NCBI GenBank assembly: GCA_015665455.1
Contig: JADFAD010000010.1
Coordinates: forward strand, 33,322-97,321
DNA from: Oceanospirillaceae bacterium
GTDB taxonomy: Bacteria > Pseudomonadota > Gammaproteobacteria > Pseudomonadales > Litoribrevibacteraceae
DNA length: 64,000 nucleotides
Reading direction: 5' to 3'
Of this stretch, positions 20,601-35,600 are shown piece by piece. The notes beneath the pieces are model-generated. The model was not told where the DNA came from. It saw only the letters and a list, made by a program, of their open reading frames with translations, and made no database searches. The position numbers and the translations under genes are program-made. Positions within the stretch are counted from its first letter, which is position 1. Each line of letters begins with the position of its first letter.

Positions 20601-23600
20601 AGAAGACCACTCAGACTTCAGTAATATTGCGGGTGGCGTTGGTGTCGGTTTATCCGCTGGAGGTGTGGGCGCTGGCATCAATGTAATGATCGTTCTGAAA
20701 GAAACCAAAGCCTGGATTGACTCCGGTACGACTGTTGATGCCAAGGCAAACAGCAATGATTTGGCAACCTTCAGTGGTGAACAAGCAAGCGATGGTAGCT
20801 TTGGTGAAAAAGAGGGTGTGCGTGGTTTGGTGATTACCGCGATGAGCACTGAAGAGTTGTTTGCTGTAGCTGCCTCGGGTGCGGGTGGTGCTACGTTTGG
20901 TGTGTCGGGTGCAATTACCGGCATGCGAATTGACTCAGATACCCAAGCATGGCTTGAAACGGGCACAGAGATCAATCTCGATACAGACGGTGTTAATACT
21001 AAACAAGACGTTTATGTTTCAGCAGCCAATGCGGTTTCTGCGTCTGCTAATTCAGGTTCAGTTGCTGGATCAGTGGTGGGTGCGGTATCCGGTGGTTTAG
21101 TATTTGGTGACATCCTTAACGATACTCATGCTTACATTGCAGGTACGACCCGTGCCGCTCGTGATGTACAGGTGTCTGCGCTTTCAGATCAAGAAGTCTT
21201 TTCAGTGGGCGTCAGTGCGGCTGGAGCAGTGGCTCCTTTGGGCAGTGGTTCATTGAGTATTGCCGCGAACGTTTGGGGCGTAGGCAGTAATTACAACGGT
21301 GCATACAGCGCGGATGGTAATGATGATAACGCTTTGGAAGATGGGGAATACGATGGTGAAAGTGCAGCCAATGATGATGTAGAAGATGGCCAAGGGCATC
21401 ACGGACTGGACGGAGATAATTCGTCAGGTAATACTTTTAAAGGCGATAACTCTGAAGAGGTGGACGGCCACTTACAAACCAACAGTGACAACGATACACC
21501 GATAGATCTGAATGATATGGGGCGTCAAAGCATCCCCCGTGGTGTGTCTGCCATGATTGCCGATGGCGCTGTGATATGGGCGGGTGATGATGTTGAAATT
21601 GAGGCCAAACAGCGTACTGAAGTTACCATGTGGGTGGGCTCCGCTTCAGGGAACTTAGGCATTGGTGCCAATGGCTCGATTGGTATTTTAGACGTTGATA
21701 ACCGCGTGAGAGCCCAAGTAGGCGACCAAGCGATTGTTACTGTAAAAGATGACTTATTGGTGGACTCCCATGTTAAAGAAAAGCTTGAAGTTATCTCATT
21801 TGGTGGTTTGGGAACCGTTGCAGGGGTTGCCGCTGTCTATGCTGAAGTACACACCAGTACAGAACAGCATTCATCTATTGGCAGCAACGCTCAAATTATC
21901 GATGCCGATGCTGTCACTGTACATTCTGATCAGAATCTTGAGCTGAATTCAGAGGCCATTGGCGCGACTGCCGGTGGTGGCGTGATTGGCGTTTCCGTTG
22001 CTCGTACTATTTCAGATGGCAGTGTTAAGGCGTTTGCTGAAGACGGAGCCCGTTTTGGCAGCAGCGACAGTTACCTTGGAAACATCAGTTTTGTGGCTGA
22101 GTCGACTACGGACGCACGCAGTTTCGGTGCTGCCGGTGTGGCAGGTATCGTCAGTGGCAGCGGCGTGGACACACGAACAGAAGTCAGTCAAAACATTTTC
22201 GCTGAAATCGGCGATGAAGTGATTATCTATGCTGAAGATTTGGATATTCAGGCAATAAGCGAAGTTTACTCTGAATCAAAAGGTTGGGGCGTGAATGTTT
22301 CAGGGGCTTCTTCGGGCGTTGTCTTAACCAAGGCCAATATTTCAACAGACGTGAAAGCAATCATCGGGGATGACGTTCAGTTAACGGTTGATAATTTAAC
22401 GCTCATTGCTGATCAAGGTCGAATTGGCAGTAAGGACTATACAGGTTTAGCGGAAGGTTACGGCGTTGAAGCGGCTGCAATTCTTGGTATTCAGGCGACT
22501 CAGATCAGTTCAAGAGACAGCAGTGATGTAAGAGCCATTATAGGTAACAATGGTCAGTTTCTTGTGACAGAAGACATGGACCTTACTGCGGATCTCGAAA
22601 GTGAGCAATTTGCTGGTGTAGATGGCGGGCAAGGTGCTGGTTTTTACTCGATTGGTAGTAATCTGGCAGAAGTCTTTAACGACAACGTCGTGCTCGCTTC
22701 GTTGGGAACCGCCACCGTGGTGCGAGCGGGTGCGCTTCGCATGAATGCGCGCGGCACGGACGACATGAAAGCCAAAGCAGAAACGGGCAGTGCCGCGTTT
22801 GTAGGTACCTTCGGGGCCAGTGATGGCAATATTTTTGCGGCGAAAGCGTCAGCAGATTCGAAGAGCAACACCCAAACGGTGATCGGAAATAACGCAGATA
22901 TTATCGTTGATTCGCTTGATCTAAATGCAGCCCATGAAAGCAGCATTGAAGGTTTGGCTCAAAACGTTGCCGCTTCGTTTGGCTTTAACATCGGTGGCGC
23001 TAAGTTTGATGGTGACATTGATGCAACGGTTAAAGTCAAGATCGGTACCAACAGTACCATTACGGCAGGCAGCGTGAATGCCGATGCTGAAAATATTTCA
23101 AATACCGTAGGCAATGGGGTTCGAGTGCACAGTAACTCAGGATCATTGATTGCGGATGGCGCCAGCGTTGATGCCTTCTTAGATGTGGATCACAAAACTT
23201 CGGTTGAATTGGGCAGTGGGCTGGATCTTCGTTCTAGTAATGTTTTTGATGCGGGGGACTTTGAATTCCGAGCGCATAACGAAGCGGATCATAAAGCGAA
23301 GGGTACGTTGGATAATGGTTCGGCTGGGATGTCCGGCGGTCATACAGACGTTCATGTGAAAATGAATGACATGAACGCCAAAGTAACCCTTGGTGATGAC
23401 TCTGAAATCAACGCAAAGGGTGAGGTGTTATTAGCGGCTTGGTCTCGAGCTGATGCTGAGACGGAAGGGTATTCAAACTCCTTTGGTATTTTCGGTGGTT
23501 TTCCAGAGGCGGATGCACGCTCAGTCATTAACTCAGAGAACATCATTACTACGGGTGGAAATAGTCAGATTACGGCAGAAGAAGATGTTAAGTTGCTTGC

Positions 23601-26600
23601 AGGCCAAAGTGATGTGCTTGAAGACATCAGTAGTGTACCTAAGACCAATGATTTCTTCTTAGAGTCAGATGCAGGTGCTTACGCTGGTGGCATTATTAAT
23701 ACAGCCAAAGCTTATGCCATTTCTGATCTGACACAGAGTAACGAAGTGACCGTGGGTGACGGCACTGTTATCAAAGGCGTGAAAGATGTTCATCTGAGAA
23801 CGGATGAAGGTACGCCTCTGTTGTTCTCTTATTCGGAAGAAGAAAGCTACACCGTAAATCGCGGTGGTAAAGAACACAACGACACCACAAACAAAGTGAC
23901 CGTTGATGGTACGGTTGAAGTGGGCATTAAGAATCAGCAGTTAGTGAACATTGCTGCGGATGGTTCAATCACAGCAAGTGAAGGCATTGTGGTCAGTGGT
24001 CCGACAACGGATACCCTTGATGACTCAATACGCGTTCGATTGGATGAATTGTTAGACCTGAAGGCAGAGTACCTAGGCACCCCTGACGAAGACATCTACA
24101 CCACTGAAATCGAGTTTTGGATTAAGACGATCAACGACTTAGGTGGTGAAGCGTCTTACAACGAAGGTTCAAACACGGTATTGATTGAACGCGGTGTCGA
24201 AGATGATTTCTATATCATCGACAACATAGAAGCCCGTTCAGGCAATATTTTTGTCGATGCGGATGCCTTGGTGGGCGGCGGTACGATCAAAGCACCAGGG
24301 GACGTTAAGATTGAAATTCTTAATGACTCTGAGCACAGCTTAAAGATTAACAACCTGACCATTCCTGAAGACTTTGGCGGCAACCTTTACTTCAACAACG
24401 TTTCAGTAAAAAGTGAAGATGAAATCAATGACTTGAATGATGAGTCCTACAGCGATGCTAATTTCGCCAGCTTTACGGTCGCAGAGAACTCTCAAGATCC
24501 ACTGATTTCCATCAAGAATACAAATAATGCCGAAACAGCGCATGTCATGCTGCAGGGCGACGTTTCTAACATCGAAGGTACCATCGAAATTGACAGTGGC
24601 AATGGCTCCATCATTGCGACGGGTGATATGTCGGGCGGTACTTTGTCGATCACCAGTGGTGCAGACTTTATTTTAAGCAGCACGGGCTGGTATCACGTGG
24701 GCGGTATGCCACAAGAAATCTACAAAGACATCGCGTTGGAGAATGAAAACGCAGACAACCCTCGTCCGGATGATGAAGAAGCGCAAGCAGATGAAGTGCT
24801 TACCGGGGACAGTGCAACACTGGCTGCGGGCAATATCTACATCAGCGCTCAAAACATCAACCTTAACGGAAAAATTCAGAGTGGCATTGCTGAACATGCG
24901 ATCTCTGTGGATGACAGCGACGGTAAACTGGACGATGCCATTCGAGGTTTTGAGAGTAAATACCAAGACAGTGGTTACAGTGAATCTAAGCGTTATCACA
25001 CCTTAGAAGATCAGTATGTTAATGGTGATGCCGTTGTTCGTTATGACGCCAAAGAAAACCGTTTGGAGCTTGTGTCTGATGTAGAAGTGAAGGGCGGTTA
25101 TATTCAATTGGTGGGCCGTTTGATGAGTACTGGCGGCGGTTCTCTGGACGTGATGGACGGCTATGGCAGCATCGATATAGAAAACAATACGGATTACGAC
25201 ATTGTCCTTGCTTCCAACCTGGACGTAGGTAAGGGCGCGGTCGACAGTGAAGGCATTGAAGGTAAGATCATTCTGATCAACCGTGTGCAAGATCCTGGTG
25301 GTTATTATGTAGGTGGCAAGTGGTACAACAATGAAACCATTCAATACACCGATGTTTACACTAAGTTAGGGGATCAGGTTTACCAAGAAAGCTGGCGTTC
25401 ATTGCCTGGCTATGGTGACGATTATAAGTACGAAGCTGTGACAGATGTGGATGGCGCAGATGCCTATTTTCAGTCTGATCTTGGTTCGCAACGTTATTAT
25501 TGGACGACGGGGTTCTCGTACACTGAAGAAACGATTTACGAATTAAACAATACTTCCAGTGAGAAGAATGCTTACGAAGTTCGCACTGAAGGTGATCTGA
25601 TTCTTGAAGATTACGATCGTAGTACGCCTGTTGCTTTGACGTTGGGGCAGTACGCCAGTGAAGCGTTTACGGCGCCTGCAGATCGAGGCATTTATGAGTT
25701 CGAATACAATACGTATGAAAGTGAGTATGAAGGCACGTTGTACATTGAAAAGACCACAACGCATCGAGTCTTTCAATCGGATAAAGTTCGATATGACCAC
25801 ACATTGGAAGAATATCGTGGTGAAAAGGTGGTCTATACCCACAGCTTAAATGCGAATCACAAAGTGGCTATTAATTTCATTGGTGGTGACGGTTCCATTG
25901 ATATTGATTCTGCGGGTTCAGTCATTCTTGCGAACAGTATTTCGGCGCGCGGGGGTGAAGTCTCCATTACTACTGACGGTGAGATCATTCAGGAAGGTGC
26001 TGAAGCATTAATTACTGCGTCTGAAATTGAATTGATTGCAGAAGACGGCATTGGTCTGGACACCGACATTAATACTTACCAAACCGACGTAGACAGTGCA
26101 GGCTTAACTGCGATCACCAAAGACGGCGACATCAACATTACGGACGTTGCTGGCAACATGGTGGTTCAAGAGATTCGCACCAATGACGGTGACGTTGTTC
26201 TGACGACGGAAGCGGGCGATCTACTGGCGAAAGACATTTCAGGTCTGGGTATTAATCAGCACATCAAAGCAAGTAATATCACGTTAGACAGCCGTTCAGA
26301 TGTAGGTTCTTCGGACGTTCTCTTGTCCATGGATTCCGGTACAAACGCGTCTGATTTGGTTTCTGTCATCGCCGTGGGGGATATATTCTTCGAAGAAACA
26401 TCCGGTGACTTAGCCCTTGTGGAAGCTCGATCTCAAGCCGGTGATGTGACCATCAAAATATCCAATGGGGATTTGGTTGATGCCCATCTTGAAGACGGTG
26501 ACATGTCGCGTGATGATGACACTCGTGACAAGCTGATTGCACAGTGGGAAGACCTTGATCTCATTGGTGAAAAAGCCCAAGAGCGTAAAGATCGAATCAT

Positions 26601-29600
26601 TGAGGTGTATCAGACTCAATACGAGGCTGAGTACAACTATTACTGGGATCTAAGAAACGTTGCGGAAGTGACGAACGACAACGGTGATGTGATTGGTTAT
26701 ACCGCTGATGCGTTTGATCCTGCTTATGAGTTCAGTTACAGCGATGCAATTCGTCAAACGTATTTGGATCAGGGCTACAGCGACGCTGAAATTGATGAAT
26801 TAGAGCAAAACGTCACGGACGAATACTTCCGTCTGAATGACATATTCGGCGATGGCGGTACTTACGTTGCTAACAATGATGCTGGTTTTGATTCATCCTC
26901 GTACCAAGATGGATTCGAATATCAGATGACTCAATCCGAAATAGACGAATTAACGGAAGGTGTTATTTGGTCTGAGGAGGCGTTGTTGTGGGGGCTACCA
27001 ACGGGCGTTGCCGTTCGTACGGGCGACACCGTAACCTCCATTGAAAATGCCAATATTTCTGGTCGAAACATTAACATCGAAGTATCGGGTGATTTTGGTC
27101 AGGACATCGGCGGTGTTCAAACCATTTACGTTGAAAATGGTGACATTGCATCGATCAGTGATGACGATACCAAAGTAGCCATTATGTCTGCCGAAGCGGA
27201 TGACATTGAGTTCTATGTTTGGACTGATAACGGTGATGGCTCAATCTCGGACAATGAGTTAACTCAGTGGGTGGATCTCAACGGTAACGACATCGTAGAT
27301 GCCGATGAATACAACGTTATCAAGCTTCAACAGCGTAATGACATTGATGTTGATGCATCAGGCCAAATCACACTTAAAGCCGGTGGGAAAGTATTCCTAG
27401 GGGCTGAAAGCGATATCAATATCTATCAGATTGATAACTCTGAAAATGGCCCTGAAGACATTCGTATTAAAGTGGATGGCAGCATTTATAAGGCTTCTGG
27501 TGAGCAAGTTGTTTCCATCATCGGTGATAACTTAATCATTGAATCCGGTGAAGGTGGTATTGGGTCCGACAGTCGTGCGGTTAACCTTGATCTTTCGGGC
27601 ACTTTGACGGCTCGTGGTTCGGAAGACATGTTCTTCCATGACACCACTGGCACGTTCAATATTGATAACATTTACACCGAAGGCAAAGTTTACCTATCCA
27701 GTGTGGGTGCCATCGTTGATGCCAATGACATTGGTGACTTTAAGCTGACCAACATCGTGGCAGATGGCCTTGAAGTGGATGCGGATACAGTCGGTTCGAT
27801 CACCAATGCACTTGAAGTTGAACTGTCGGGTGAAGGTTTGTCCGGCAAGATCATTACTGAATTGTTTATTGCCAGTGGCATTGATTTAACGGTTGATCAA
27901 TTGACCACGGATTCGGGCTTATTAAATGTCAGTGTTCAAGCGGACTTATTACTGGGTTACTTGCAGAACTTCACGGGTACGGTAGAACTTGAATCGACGT
28001 TGGGCTCAATACTGGATGCCAACGGTGATCAAATGAATTTGAATGCCGTTACCATCAACTTAAGCGCGGAACTGGGTAGCATCGGATTGGTTGAAGACCC
28101 GATTGACGTGCTTGAAGGTGCAACCGTCGTGACGGAAGCGGGTCTGGTTTACATCGATCAAATTGAACGACCTACAGGCCAATTCCTAAGTGATGAAGGT
28201 GCCTTTGCGCTCACTAAGTCTGAGCAAATTACACAACGTAATATGAATTACGATGATCTGCCTGATTTGATTATTGACGGAACCACATACTTTAGTAATG
28301 GCGATGGTACTTACCGTTTAGGGAACTATGAGTTTGCTTCTCATGTGGTAGCAGGTGATGTAAATGGTGATGGCTTCGCTGATGTATTGGTTGATCGTGA
28401 GTTATATATCAACGATGGAGAAGGTTCGTTCAACTTAGATCGCTCGTTCACAGCGGATGACTCGTTCTTCCACGACATGATCGACATCGATAAAGATGGC
28501 GACTTAGATTTAGCCATTGGTGATTTGGAGAATGATTTTTACATCTGGATTAACCAAGGTGAACTGCAAGGTGGCGAAGAAGGCACCTTCGTTAAGTCGT
28601 CGTATCGTTTTGATACCGCAAATGTAGGTATGAGTTTAAGCCGTGACACTGAATGGGATTTCCGTCTCGGTCAAAGTGAGTGGGTTGACTTCAACGGCGA
28701 CGGTTACGTTGACTTGATTGCAACAGATAAGATTAACGATAAGTTAATTATCTGGTTAAACGACGGTGATGCTGAATTTGATCAACGTGTTATATATGAC
28801 CTAACCATTGAAGGTCCGGATGACTTTGCTGTTGCAGATATAAACAAAGATGGTGTTTTGGACATCATAGTTGATGAACTGAATAACGGTGATAAATCCA
28901 ACACTATTTACATCTTCGATGATCAAATGAACATCGTGGATGATTCTAAGACCATTGATTCCGTTGAGTGGACGGACATCAAGTTCGCTGACTTTGATAA
29001 CGACGGTGACCAAGATGCGTTCTTAACGTTCCACGGTGCTAACGAAGTTTGGTTAAACGACGGTACGGGGGATTTCACCAACAGTGCTCAGACATTGGGT
29101 GACGGTTACAGTCAGAAAGTAGAACTGATGGACGTGAATCTAGATGGGTTGTTGGATGCCATCGTTATTAACTCTTATGATTACTTAACACCGGATTTGG
29201 CCGCTGCGGCTGAAGCCGGTGAGCCAGACCCATACGCGGGCGATCGTTACATCTGGTTTGATAATGGCCAAGGTAATCCTGGCGGCGACAACAGAGATGC
29301 GTCTTTGATTCGCACTCCTGGGCAGGCGAATGAAATTTGGATCAACCAAGGGGATGGTCAGTTTGCGTTAAGCACCCAAGACATGCCTGAAGATGACAGT
29401 GTCTCCCTAGCATTGGCAGATTTTGATAATGATGGCATGGTGGATTTTTACGTGCGTAACTTCGGTGACGATGCCGTCTTTACAAATCAGTTCAGCTTAA
29501 AAGTTAATTACAATCAAGCCTTTGAAGTGTATGAAAATAACGAAAGTGGTTATGAGCTGGGTAATGTAACACTTAAAAACCATGTGGATGGCGACCTGTC

Positions 29601-32600
29601 TTTCACCATTGAATCAGGCAACGACGCAGGCATTTTTGCGCTTGACCAAGCAACGGGCAAGTTAACTGTCATTGATGACAGCCAGTTGGATTTCGAAGCA
29701 TTAACTTCTGGTATCGGTACGCAGTTTGTTCTCTCGATTAAGGTGACGGATGAGCTGGGCCGTGAAGATACTCAAAACATCACGATAGACGTTAAAGATA
29801 TTGCGCAAGCGCCAACGCCGGATACCGACAACAAGCTTTACATTGAAGAAAACAGTGCCACGAATACCATCGTAGGCGTTGTAACTGCTTCCGACGTTGA
29901 AGCGGATTTTGGGGATGTGATCACCGACTTCTTCATTGTGGGTGGCACGGGCGCGGGCTTGTTCACCGTCGACAGTGATGGTGTAGTGACTTACATTGGC
30001 GCCGGTTTGGATCATGAAGCGGGTGACACCAGCTTTACGCTTTGGATTGAAGCCGTGGATGGCGATGGTAATCGTTCTGATGCTTCTGATTACTCGGCAT
30101 TAGTGGTTGAAGTGACCAACGTTGCTGAAGCCCCTGTATTTGAAAGACAGACTGTGACTTCTTATGAAAATATCCCGTTGGGAGGCTACATAGGCACGAT
30201 TGATTTCACCATTGAAGGCAATCACGATAACTATGAAATCACCTATGTAAACTCGGGCGACCACACGGTTGTGTCAATTGACAAGCAAGGCAACATGTTT
30301 GTTGAACGTCAGGCGGTTGGGTATTTTGCTGAAGAACATGTCGATAATGGGTTCTACAGTCAAAGTTTCATTATTACTGATTTGAATTCAGGTCAAAGCA
30401 CATCCGCTTCTGTTAAATTCCAAGTTCTTCCTCTAGATAATGCACCTGTTACCGGTGATTTAAATGTTTCAACGGTTGAAAAAGGCAATGTTGATCAGTA
30501 TGTGACAACAGTGACGGCAACCGATGCGGACATCGTAAATGGAGATTATTTAACGTACAGCATTACTGATCTAACTCGCTACATGGTAGGGGGCGCGGTT
30601 CATGGTAATCCGTCTAACATTTTCACTATTGATCCGGTTACCGGAGATATTACCGTAGATGCATCCAGTTTGGATGCAGCAACTATGGATTACTACATGG
30701 TTGAGGTGACGGTCACCGACGTTGAAGGCATGACTGACATTGCCATGGTAAAAGTCACGGTGGACGACGCAAATGAAGCGCCAGTGATGGATCAAGCCAA
30801 TTACATTTTTACATTGGGTGAAAACGCACTGGCGGGTACTCAAGTGGGGCAGGTTTCTGCAACCGATCCGGATTTAGGCGAGATCATTACCTATCAATTA
30901 ACGGGGGATGCCAAGTACGCAGGTGTGTTTGCTGTTGATGGTGAGGGTAATATCACGGTCGTTGATGGCGCTAAGTTAGACTTTGAAGATCCAGACTTTG
31001 CAACCATTGCGTTAACTGTGGTTGCTGAAGACCGCTATGGCCTTCAAGACACGGCAACCTTGACCATTAACTTGATCGATTTTAATCAAAATCCAGACAT
31101 CAGCTACAACACTTATTATGCAGTGGATGAGAACACGCCGATTGGCACTCAAATCTACACTCAGATGCCGAATAACACCGACGATGGTGATGAGGCGAAT
31201 GGCGATTACCTTCGTTATTACTTTAAGTGGTTTGGCGACGACACGCTTCACTTGAACGATCCTTTGGGTGTGTTTGAAATTGACCCGGAAACGGGTTGGT
31301 TGACGGTAATCGATAACAGCAAACTGGATTATGAAAATGCACCGGATACGGGGAGTGATGGTGATCGATCTCATGGTTGGGAAGAGCTCTTCGCATTTCA
31401 GGTGATTGACAGTGAAGGCAACGTAGATACGTACGAAGAGCGTAAGTACTTCGCTGATTTGTACGTGAAAAACGTTGTTGAGCCTATTGAGGTGCCTGAT
31501 CAAGTCGTTGAGGTGATGGAGAATTCACTGGTTGGCGATGTGGTTGCTCGTGTTGATGGGTTTGATGATGGCAATGCAACGTGGAGCATCACGGGTGGTT
31601 CAGCTGCAGATTACTTCACCATTGATGACGATGGTTATCTGACAATGGTTGATCCGAATGGTGCGTTAACAGGATCTATCTCTGAATTGCTAGATTTTGA
31701 AGATGACACGAAGAACAGCTATGACTTAGTGGTTCGTATTTATCAGGACGATCAAAACTGGGACGAACAACGAATTACCATCCAAGCGGGTAATGCGTAC
31801 GAAAACCAAGTGACCGTCACGAAAGACAATAACGTGTCGTACGTGACGGAAGGCGATACCGTAACGTACACCATCACCGTGACTAATACGGGTGACAGTG
31901 ATGTGATTGATGCTTCTGTGTTTGATAACTTCGCAGGTTTAACAGACGTTGAGTTACTTGCCGTTGAAACAACCGAAGGGACAGGCGTTTCACTGGGTGA
32001 TACCGAAGGTAAGGCTCAGTTTGATAACCCATACGACGAGTATTACCACTACGAGCGTAACGGCACGACTTACGTTCGTGAAGAGCGTCATGGAGATGCG
32101 GATTATCTAGATACAGGCGTCGACTTAAACGACACCCTTGGTACCACGTCCACTATGGCGTTTTGGATTAACACTACTCAGGTCAGTACTGAGGAGTGGA
32201 CGAATGGACAGACGCGATCTCCTTCGATCACCGGTATCAACATGCTGGACGGCAGCAACCGTTACGATGCGGGTAAAGTGAATGCTGACGATATTATTTG
32301 GGGTTGGATTGATACCGAAGGGCACATGAACTTCAGTGTTCAAGGCGCTACGGTTACGACAGTCAATGCGATCAACGATGGCACGGATCACCACATTGCC
32401 ATGTCGCGTGATTCTGCTTCGGGTGAAATTGCCATTTATGTGGATGGTATTCTTCAAGAAACGGCAATCGGACGCACAGGCGATTACACCAACTCCTTCA
32501 GTCAAATTGGTCGTCTTCAGCACGAAGCGTACGAACCAAGAGAGTACATTGATGGCGATGAAGTCATCACAACAGAAGGCTTGGATGCCATTCTTGATGA

Positions 32601-35600
32601 CATTCAGATCTTTACTCAGGTGCTGTCTGGTGAAGACGTCTATGTGGTGATGACCAAAGACGAAAGCGCGCCAACGGCTGAATTAGAGTACGACTTTGAT
32701 ACTGCTACGAACAACATATCAACCAGTACGATCGCTCAAACGGGGGCGTTAGAAAATGGCTTAAGTGATACGATCAATTTGGCCGTCGGCGCTTCCATCA
32801 CTTACACCGTTACTGCAAAAGTAGAGACCGCCGATAATGTAGCCGTTGAAGGTATGTTGCATTCGGCAACGGTGGTTACTACGGCAGAAACCAATCGTGA
32901 GCTGGCCAGCAGCAGTGCTTCAGACAATGACGTTGTGCAGCAAAAAGCAACGGGCGGTTCGGGTGTGTTTGTTGAGTCTGAACAGGTCTTGGATTCTGGT
33001 GCTGATGTTCGTGACATCCAGTTAGCGGATGTGGACGGCGATGGCGATCTTGACTCTATTTTAGCAACTCATACGGGGGCTGAAATTTGGTTGAACGATG
33101 GAACGGGCCAATTCACAGAGGTTGTTTCGTTGGATGGCGCAGGCATTGAAGCCGTTGCTTTGGGCGACTTCGATAACGATGGCGATTTGGATCTAGTGAC
33201 CGGCAGTGATGGTTACTGGTTCAACCAAGGTGGCGTTCAAAATGGCACTCAGGGTGAGTTTGTTAAAGGCGGTAGCTTCAAGCTGGCTCATGCTGATCGT
33301 GAGAAGAGCCATTCACAAGTACAAGACATTAAGATCGCCGACATCAACAACGATGGCCTGTTGGATGTCGTGACCTTTGGTAAAACGGATTTGGCCAGAA
33401 CTGAAATTTTCTTAAATGATGGCATGGGTGGTTTTGCAAACGTCGCTCAAGTCCAGCATTCAGGGAATTACCCTGGTTTTGGTGGTCAGCCAATGTATAA
33501 CGGTGTGGTTGCTGATTTTAACGGCAATAACAACATGGACATTGCAGGCACTTACAGCAAACGTAGTGTTTATATTTATGAAGATATACGCCAAGACAAC
33601 CAGTATTCGTATCTTGATCGGGTGTACGCAGGAGGCAGCAGTGATTACATTGCCAGCTTAAACACAGCGGATCTTGATGGCGATGGTACGCTGGATCTCT
33701 ATGGCGGTGTGAAGGTTCAAGGCGATGCCATCATGTTGAACGATGGAAATGCAGACTTCACGGTTGCACAAACGTTGGATGCGCAATGGACACAGGACAG
33801 TGTTCTGGCGGATATAGACGGCGACGGTGATATTGATGCGATTGCGATTAACTACAATGGCGATGCTCATAAGGTTTGGTTGAACGATGGTTCAGGTGCG
33901 TTTGTGGACGGCGGCAGCTTCAATGACATCGTTGATAACAAGGCCGTAGCTGCGGGTGACTTTGATGGCGATGGCGATATTGATCTGTGGTTAGCAGGAA
34001 ATGATGGCAGCCAGATCTGGTTTAACCAGAACGAAGTCAAGATTGACGCACCAGACAACGTAAACAGCTTTGAAGACGTAGACGTTGTTTTTGATGGTTT
34101 TGGCGCTGCGGCGATTCTGTTGAATTACGCGGATATGGACAAATTGATTACAGTGAAAGTCTCCATTGATAATGCGCAGGGTTTGCTATCCATGGACGGC
34201 GAGCAAGCCACGGAAATTACACGTACTGGTACTGTCTCTGATTTGAATGCATTACTGGCTGAATTGACGTTTAACCCAGTCAATGAATTCAGCGGTCAGG
34301 TGGCCTTAACCGTAGAGGTAGCGGGTGATGAACTTCTGACTAATGACGATGTTATTAGCTTAGATATTGCAGCCGTTAACGATGCACCAAGTTTGGTTGT
34401 TGTTTCTGAATTAAGTACCGATGAAGACACAGAGTTAGCCATTACAGGCATTCAGGTGTCGGATGTTGACTCAGACAACATGACATTGACGCTTTCCGTA
34501 GATGAAGGCGAGTTGGCCACTGAACACGAGACGGGTGACCCACTTGTGTTAACCGGAAATGCCGATGAAATAAACGCGTTGTTGGCTTCTTTGGTGTTCA
34601 AACCAACGGCTAATTACAACGGCCCTGCGAATATCTCCGTGAACTTGGCTGACGGCGACCACTTGATTGTTCGTTCCATTGATGTGGACGTTGTTTCCGT
34701 TGCAGACAAACCATTATTAACGCTGCCGGTAGATACCACCGTTGTGGAAGATCTGTCCGTTGTGTTGAGTGGCATTCAGTTGGCAGACGCGGATGGAGAT
34801 CAACTTCACATCACCATTTCGACCAACGATGGCCTGTTAGAGTTTGCTGATCAATCTCAATCCGTATTGAGCCTGTCGGGCTCTGCGGCATCGTTGAATC
34901 AGCAACTTGCAGCCATTGTATTTTCACCGACGAAGGATTTCATCGGTAATGCGGTGATCAATGTTTCGGTATTTGACGGTCAACTAACCTCGGCGGGATC
35001 AATTAACGTGTCCGTGACCGATGACGGCATAGACGACGTGAACGATGCGGCGGAAGTGTCGCTTTCCAATGTCACCAGTAAGTTGTCAGAAACGTTGGAT
35101 ACTGACACGCGTACTTTTATTGCTGATATTGTGATTACGGATGATGTATTGGGTGTTAATACATTGTCGTTGGCGGGTGCGGATGCAAGCTTATTTGAAA
35201 TTGATGGTGATGCGCTGTACTTGAAAGCGGGCACCGCATTGGATTTTGAAACGAAAGCGAGCTTCGCAGTGTCTGTGTTAGTAGACGATGCTTCGATTGC
35301 TGGTACGCCAGACGATCAAGTGTCTATGCAGGTGCAGATCCTTGATGTGAATGAAGCGGCTTCAATGACCTTGGAGAATGTTGTTACCTCGCTGGATGAA
35401 AACATAGATACAGCAGAAGCGATCAAGATTGCAGACATAGTCATCACCGATGATGCATTGGGTGATAACCAATTGAGTTTGTCTGGCGCGGATGCGGATT
35501 TGTTTGAGATCCAAGGACAGGCCCTGTTCTTGAAAGCGGGTGTATTGGTCGATCACGAACAACGTTCAGAGATGGACGTTGAAATAAGAATGGACGATGT